Assembly (NCBI GenBank): GCA_964606855.1
Contig: CAZSHM010000007.1
Span: 1 to 55,595 of the forward strand
Direction of reading: 5' to 3'
DNA length: 55,595 bases
Source of the DNA: UBA7185 sp964606855
Lineage (GTDB): Bacteria; Bacillota; Peptococcia; Peptococcales; Peptococcaceae
This document shows positions 50,535 through 55,595 of the stretch, piece after piece (the stretch's first letter is position 1; the number at the start of each line of letters is the position of its first letter). Made by a program: the position numbers and the translations under genes. The notes below the pieces were generated by a model. That model saw only the letters and a program-made list of their open reading frames with translations, searched no databases and was not told where the DNA came from.

Positions 50535-52211
50535 ATGTATCAATATCAGCAGGTCATCTTTCACCCTACCGTCTCCCGAACGGAACAGCAGCCCGCCCGG
50601 ACGATCCCGGAAGCATTGTCCCTGGCCGTGGAACCCAGGACGCTGTACGCGGAAATGCCGCAAATTTTAGAGGACTGCGAGGCCATCCAGAACAAGGTGC
50701 TGGAGGAGATTCTCCGCCTGGCGCAGGGCAGCGCCTACGCCGCGGACCACGGACTGGAAGGAGTGCGGACCCTGGAAGCGTGGCAGGCGAGCGCCGCGGT
50801 TTCCACCTATGCGGAGTATCAGCCGTACATCGAGGCGGCGCTGGCGGGCGCGGAGCGGCAGCTCTACACCGGGGAGACGGCACTCTATCTCGCCACGACC
50901 GGGAGCACCGGAAAAGTGAAATATTTCCTCGAGAGCAAGGCGGGCAACGCCGCCAAGCAGCTGATCATGACCGTGCGCGGGATGTACATGAGCGCACTGC
51001 TGCCGGTGACGCTGGATATGAACGCGAAGAATCTCACCATCTCCAACTACGCGCCCGTGGGCCGCGGGCCGGGCGGCAAACTGATCGTGCGCGCCTCGGG
51101 GCAGACGGCCCGCAACATGCGCAAAAAGACGGGCACCATGAATCTCCTGCCGGTCGCCTTCTGGGAGTCTCCGGGCATTTCCGCGCGGGACCGCGATTAC
51201 ATGATGGCGGTCTACGCGCTGGCGGAAGTGCGCCTGAGCAAAGTTTTCTGCAACAATGTGATCCACTTCGGCAGGCTGCTGGACCGCATCCGCGCGGAGG
51301 GCCCGAAGATGATCGAGGATATCCGGCGGGGATCTTTCTCCGTGCCGCTCGCACCGGAGGTGCGGGCGCGGCTGGCTGAAACCTTTGCCGCGAATCCGGC
51401 GCGGGCGGATGCGCTGGAGGCGCTCTACCGGCGGCGGGGCTGCCTGATCACCGGGCCGGAGGATGTCGCGGCGATCTGGCCGGACTGCAGCATGATCAGC
51501 TGCTGGCTGTCGGCGACGGTCGGCCGTGACGCCCGCGAGGTGCTGCGGCGCCTGCCCTCCGCGGTCAAGTGCTTTGATCTGGGCTACGGTGCCAGCGAGA
51601 GCAAGCTGAACATTCCCACCAGACTGGGGAGCGCGGCGGGCGTCCTCGCGCCGTTTGCCCTGTTCTACGAGTTTCTGCCCCTGGACGGCGGCCGGCCGCT
51701 GTGCATGTGGGAGGTGGCCGACGGCACGCACTATGAACTTCTGATCACCACCTACTCCGGCCTCTACCGCTACAACCTGCAGGATGTGGTGCGCATCGAC
51801 GGGTTCCTCGGCCGCACGCCGAACATCACATTCTGCGGCAAGAGCAGCGAGCGCATCCGCGCGGGCGGGCGGGAACTCTACGGCTATCAGTTCACGGATT
51901 TGATCTACCAGGTGGAAAAAGAGCTGGACGTGGAGTTTGACCTGGCGCAGCTCTTCGCCGACGCGGACGGTTACGACTATCTGCTGGAATCGAAGGACGC
52001 GGTCGACTACGCCGCGGTGAAGGCGCGCCTGGACGCGCTCTCGCGGGCCGCCTTTCACGTCGCGAGCCGGCATCTCTATGTGATGCGGCACGACTACAAG
52101 GATCACCTGTTCACCCGCTATACCCGGGAGGATCGCGGCGCCTGCGGCATCAAGCTGCCCGTCCTGCTGCGGGAGATGCCGGGCGGCGATGAGATCGCGG
52201 CGGTTCTTTGA
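50535..52211 (+). CDS. GH3-family acyl-acid amido synthetase homologue 2
   Basis: 558 residues, same fold and layout as the preceding gene. The loop is 'YLATTGSTGKVKYF', which keeps the Thr/Ser-Gly-Lys pattern better than homologue 1. The central motif is 'LGYGASESKLNIP' (Tyr351, Glu355), followed by 'FYEFLPLDGG', 'TTYSGLYRYNLQDVVRIDGFLG' and 'TPNITFCGKSSERI'. Sequence divergence from homologue 1 suggests different acid or amine substrates. ATG 50535 is 8 bp after AAGGAG; an adjacent GTG at 50532 is possible. Cotranscription with homologue 1 is likely. Confidence 0.87.
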   Translation: MYQYQQVIFHPTVSRTEQQPARTIPEALSLAVEPRTLYAEMPQILEDCEAIQNKVLEEILRLAQGSAYAADHGLEGVRTLEAWQASAAVSTYAEYQPYIEAALAGAERQLYTGETALYLATTGSTGKVKYFLESKAGNAAKQLIMTVRGMYMSALLPVTLDMNAKNLTISNYAPVGRGPGGKLIVRASGQTARNMRKKTGTMNLLPVAFWESPGISARDRDYMMAVYALAEVRLSKVFCNNVIHFGRLLDRIRAEGPKMIEDIRRGSFSVPLAPEVRARLAETFAANPARADALEALYRRRGCLITGPEDVAAIWPDCSMISCWLSATVGRDAREVLRRLPSAVKCFDLGYGASESKLNIPTRLGSAAGVLAPFALFYEFLPLDGGRPLCMWEVADGTHYELLITTYSGLYRYNLQDVVRIDGFLGRTPNITFCGKSSERIRAGGRELYGYQFTDLIYQVEKELDVEFDLAQLFADADGYDYLLESKDAVDYAAVKARLDALSRAAFHVASRHLYVMRHDYKDHLFTRYTREDRGACGIKLPVLLREMPGGDEIAAVL

Positions 52212-52742
52212 GCCGCGCCGGAGACGGAGTTTTTCCCTTGCGGAGGCACGTGCGCGGAGGGGGCCTGTGAACGAAAAAATATGCATAAAAAGCATAAAAA
52301 ATATTTTTAATCCCGGGAAAAGCCATTTTTTACGCAAATTGGGTTTGCAGAACATGAGAATGTGTGGTATAATGGGGGCCGGAGCTTTCCAGAGAAAACG
52401 CGCAGGATACAGCATCCACAGAATTCCGGATGCCTGGGAGCGCACAAAAACTATACTTTTTTGAGCAGCGTTTCAAACGCTAGATGTAGCGGTTATGTCG
52501 AGTGAATGCTCTATATAACCGTTTTCTCACGCCGAAATTTTCTCACGCAAAAAGTATAAATTTTTGCCGAAGAACGGCGGGAGGGGGAATGCTTGGCAAA
52601 CGTAGAATAAAAGAAAGTTCGGATGGGAACAGCGTCCGAGACAGCTTCGGCGGCAAGCGCGCCGGAACAGGGTCCGGACAGCTGCGGAAAAATCAGCACG
52701 AGGACAGGCGGAAAGGTATCGAAAAAGAGAAGGAGGTATCGT
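52212..52742 (+). other. 530-bp region with the long leader of the large secreted protein
   Basis: No gene. It holds the promoter 52345-52373 and a leader of about 360 nt. Within the leader are AGCGTTT/AAACGCT (52466-52480), CGGTTAT/ATAACCG (52489-52520), an 11-bp direct repeat TTTTCTCACGC at 52522-52532 and 52538-52548, GCCG/CGGC near 52566-52578, and a CGGATG/CGTCCG hairpin near 52620-52640. No known riboswitch core was recognised. Confidence 0.5.
52345..52373 (+). promoter_or_regulatory. promoter of the large secreted protein
   Basis: TTGCAG (52345-52350), a 17-bp spacer and TATAAT (52368-52373) with a TGG extension. Confidence 0.75.
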
Positions 52743-55595
52743 ATGAAACGGCGTATATTGGCAGTTTTGCTGATTTTCAGCATGCTTTTCTCCCTGCTGC
52801 CGGTTGCAGCGCTGGCGGCGGATCCAGAAACGGGGGATCCCTACCCCAATCAGAAAGAAAAGTGGAAGTATACCGTGCAGGTGGACGGCGCCGGAGCGGA
52901 CATCCGCGATCTGGCGGCAACGCCGGTGATCGATATGGGAGAAGTGGAGTACGGCGGCACCGGCGGAATTCGCCGCACACTGACGTTTACGAACGTGAGC
53001 GGGGAGGCGCCTGTCAACAAAGGCGTCGGCAGAGATATCCACATCACCTTCAGCGAGGGTGCGCTGCACTATTTTGACGCGGCGTGGCAGAGCGGAGACG
53101 GCGAGCTGGCGCCGGGCGAATCGGCGACGCTGGTGCTCACGGTGAAGCCGGACGCGGAGATTCCGGTGACGCGGGGCGGGCAGACCAGCGAGATTCTGCT
53201 CTTTATGGAGCAGGAGAGCCGTCTGGGCTGGCCGGTGGAGATTGCCGTCCAGGTCTCGCCCAAACCCGTGACGCTCACCTCCGCGGGCGTCATCGAGAAA
53301 GACTACGGGCAGGAGCTGGATCTCTCCAGGATCCCGTGTGAAGTGAAAGATCAGAGTGGCGCGGCTACCGGCCTCACGCTGGCGGATCTGGGCATTACGC
53401 TCACCGGGGCGGGTGCCGATAAGACCGCGAAGGTGGGCGAGTATGAATGCGCCATCAGCGGCGGCAACGGGAACTATGCCGTGACACTCGATGTGTCGAA
53501 GGTGAAAGTGCGCGTGAATCCGGCCGAACCGAAGCTGGATTGGATCAGCACGACGAACATTTACTCCGGGCAGACCCTGTCCAAGTCCGTGATCAGCGGT
53601 CAGTACCGGAATCCCTACACCGGGGAAGTGGTGGAGGGCGACTTTGCCTGGGTGGACGGCAGCCAGAAACTGGGGAGCGGATCCGGCCAGATGCGGGTCG
53701 TCGAGCGGAAAGACTACACGTTCACGCCGAAGGATTCCAACCACAAAGTTGTGCGCGGCACGGCGGATGTCGTCATCTCGCCCAACCGCGCGGCCAATGT
53801 GACGCTCAGCGCCGATGCGAAACTGGACGTCACCTACGACGGCGAGGCGCACCCCGTCAGTTTCAGCGTATCGGGGGAGGCAATCCCCGAGAGCGTGAAG
53901 CAATCGCTGACCGTCGAGTACCGCCGCGCGAACAGCAAGGACGCCGCCTGGACGACGAATGCGCCGGTCGATGCCGGCACGTACGATGTGCGGGCGAGCT
54001 TGAGCGGCAGCAGCTACGAGGGCAGCGCCAGCGCGGTTCTGACGATTCGCCAGCGCGAGATCCACATCAGCCAGGCGCAGAACTATCTGCCCTACGCGGT
54101 CTCGCAGAAGACGTATGACGGTGGCACGGCGTTTGACGTGAACGAAGCCTATGTCGTTCCCATCAACGTCCTCAAGGCCGACAAGGATCAGGTTCAGGTC
54201 TCCTTTAAGACGGAAGGAACCTTCTCGGATGCCGGCGCCGGCAAAAAGGACGCTGTCATCCGCGTCTACGATGTGCAGCTGAGCGGCGCGAAGGCGGCCA
54301 ACTACACAATGCCGGAGCAGACGGTCTCGATCCGGCAGGGCGCCAACTCCTGGATCAGCCCGAGAAAGATCAACATCCGGGCAAACGCGGTCTACAAGCA
54401 CTACGGGCAGACGATGGAGTTCGCCGACTCCGATTTCACGGTCAATACCGACAGACTGCCGCAGGCCTCCTCCGGCATGGTGAACGGGGATACGATCCTG
54501 GATCTGCAGGCGGTATTGATGAGCGAGGGCACGGCGGCAACCGCCGACGCGGGGACGTACAGCATCACGGCGGCGGTGAACAACCCGAACTATGACTGTG
54601 CCAACGCCAGCAATGTCGGAACGCTGACCGTGCAGAAGACGACGCCGGAGATGGTGAGCGTCAGCGCGGGCAAAGGCAAGATCGGCAATGACATCAGCAC
54701 CGTCTCCCTCACGGGCACCTATCTCAATCCGTACAATGACGCGGCGGTGAACGGCTATCTGCGCTGGACGGAGACGCGCGCCGTGACATCCCTCGGAGTG
54801 TACAGCTATGAATTTGTGCCGTATGACAGCAGGAACTATGAGACGGTATCCGGCACGGTCCAGGTCGAAGGCACGGACAAGGAAGTCGTGCATGCGGTTG
54901 TCGAGGGCGACACCAGTTTCACCTACGACGGACAGCCGCACCCGATCCAGGCCAGTACCACAGGCTCGGCGCTCGACATCGCGGTGAATTTCAGGATAGA
55001 GTACAGAGCGTCTGGTTCCGGGGAAGCCTGGAGCGCCAATGCGCCTGTGGAAGTCGGCTACTATGATGTGAAGATCACCGCCGAACCGGTGGATGCCATC
55101 AACTACGAGGGGGACACCATCGAGACGGTCATGGTCATCTCGCCGGCCTTCCTGGACGCCGTGGAGGTGCACACCATCGGCGCGGGTGCCACGCTTGATC
55201 AGATCGGGCTGGACGGCACCGTGATCCGCGCGGCGGCGCCTTCCTCCGCGCATGTCTCGGCGATTGGCGGGAATGAGACGGTCTCCGGAACCTTCCACTG
55301 GAACAAGCTCGGCGGCGTGACAGACCCGCACGATGTGCCCGTGGTCTACGGCGTGGAGTATCAGTGGACATTCCTCCCGAACGACACGCACAACTATCAG
55401 ACGCTCATCGGCAGCACGGCGGTAGAGGAAGCGACGGCCGAGGAGCAGGCGCCGGGCGAGAACCAGGCGGATCCGGGCGAACTGCCCGACATCATGCCGG
55501 ATGACACCGTGAATCTGCCGGGGGACAATTCCGGCAGTTCGAGCGCACCCGGTGGAAACGGCTCCGGCGGCAGTGTGTCCGGCGGTGAGAGCGGC
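52743..55595 (+). CDS. large secreted repeat protein (MBG/Ig-like), 3' end outside the window
   Basis: At least 951 codons with no stop before the window edge. A signal peptide ('MKRRILAVLLIFSMLFSLLP...ALA', about 25 residues) leads into serial beta-sandwich repeats of roughly 80-100 residues. They carry the 'V.YDG..H.V', 'DAGTYDV.A' and 'NY..A...LTI' signatures of MBG-type Ig-like domains ('VTYDGEAHPVSFSVSG', 'VDAGTYDVRASLSG', 'FTYDGQPHPIQASTTG', 'VEVGYYDVKITAEP'). An acidic/Gly-Ser-Pro-rich stretch begins near 55430, which often precedes a wall anchor or SLH tail. ATG 52743 follows AAGGAGG by 8 bp. Probably an adhesin or surface structural protein. Confidence 0.85.
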   Translation, partial: MKRRILAVLLIFSMLFSLLPVAALAADPETGDPYPNQKEKWKYTVQVDGAGADIRDLAATPVIDMGEVEYGGTGGIRRTLTFTNVSGEAPVNKGVGRDIHITFSEGALHYFDAAWQSGDGELAPGESATLVLTVKPDAEIPVTRGGQTSEILLFMEQESRLGWPVEIAVQVSPKPVTLTSAGVIEKDYGQELDLSRIPCEVKDQSGAATGLTLADLGITLTGAGADKTAKVGEYECAISGGNGNYAVTLDVSKVKVRVNPAEPKLDWISTTNIYSGQTLSKSVISGQYRNPYTGEVVEGDFAWVDGSQKLGSGSGQMRVVERKDYTFTPKDSNHKVVRGTADVVISPNRAANVTLSADAKLDVTYDGEAHPVSFSVSGEAIPESVKQSLTVEYRRANSKDAAWTTNAPVDAGTYDVRASLSGSSYEGSASAVLTIRQREIHISQAQNYLPYAVSQKTYDGGTAFDVNEAYVVPINVLKADKDQVQVSFKTEGTFSDAGAGKKDAVIRVYDVQLSGAKAANYTMPEQTVSIRQGANSWISPRKINIRANAVYKHYGQTMEFADSDFTVNTDRLPQASSGMVNGDTILDLQAVLMSEGTAATADAGTYSITAAVNNPNYDCANASNVGTLTVQKTTPEMVSVSAGKGKIGNDISTVSLTGTYLNPYNDAAVNGYLRWTETRAVTSLGVYSYEFVPYDSRNYETVSGTVQVEGTDKEVVHAVVEGDTSFTYDGQPHPIQASTTGSALDIAVNFRIEYRASGSGEAWSANAPVEVGYYDVKITAEPVDAINYEGDTIETVMVISPAFLDAVEVHTIGAGATLDQIGLDGTVIRAAAPSSAHVSAIGGNETVSGTFHWNKLGGVTDPHDVPVVYGVEYQWTFLPNDTHNYQTLIGSTAVEEATAEEQAPGENQADPGELPDIMPDDTVNLPGDNSGSSSAPGGNGSGGSVSGGESG

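Noticed and set aside
52527..55391. 954-codon minus-strand open frame opposite the large secreted protein
   Set aside because: It is His/Arg/Asp/Val-rich antisense sequence with no recognisable domain. The plus strand carries a signal peptide, a ribosome site and clear repeats.

Overview
The window looks like the chromosome of a GC-rich, monoderm, anaerobic Firmicute (Clostridia-like, plausibly gut-associated). The evidence is strong AGGAGG-type ribosome sites, TTGACA-17-TATAAT promoters, a short-form HisG with a HisZ partner, type III glutamine synthetase, SLH-domain and 'stalk' (copper-amine-oxidase-N-like) secreted proteins, and a TolC-like secreted coiled-coil protein. No species can be named from the sequence alone. 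I see no transposase, integrase, rRNA or CRISPR array.

Layout. 1-1000: tRNA-Ala and a CarD-like regulator. 1030-3830: a MocR regulator divergent from a class V aminotransferase, with two 10-bp direct repeats between them. 4018-12984: a fully overlapping histidine operon, hisZ-G-D-C-B-H-A-F-I-E, ending in hemW. 13129-20641: two uncharacterised genes, tadA, four tRNAs, a small stalk-domain protein, a TolC-like gene behind a 28-bp perfect palindrome, a Bcr/CflA exporter and an MBL-fold hydrolase. 21003-26782: glnN behind a promoter-proximal attenuator, menA, and a secreted aryl-sulfate sulfotransferase. 26783-30100: a partly eroded, AT-richer accessory stretch holding a frameshifted secreted protein, a stalk-like protein and a truncated Phd/YefM antitoxin. 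30110-39629: two LysR regulators, an SLH/GH18 protein, a class A PBP, and a three-gene Zn-ribbon/ABC-ATPase/unknown cassette.

39873-52211 is the most unusual part. A 12-TM DASS-like anion permease and three tandem paralogous alkaline-phosphatase-superfamily hydrolases (all minus strand) lie back to back with two tandem GH3-family acyl-acid amido synthetase homologues (plus strand). They are separated by a 700-bp intergenic region with long leaders. A reasonable hypothesis is a locus that imports an anionic organic compound, hydrolyses an ester from it, and adenylates or conjugates a carboxylic acid. I know of no described bacterial system with this composition. The substrate is unknown, and co-function is inferred from position only. 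The aryl-sulfate sulfotransferase at 24536 is a possible but unproven metabolic neighbour.

52743-55595: the start of a very large secreted repeat protein that runs off the window, preceded by a leader of about 360 nt.

Functions are inferred from motif recognition without database searches. Start sites were chosen from ribosome-binding-site spacing.
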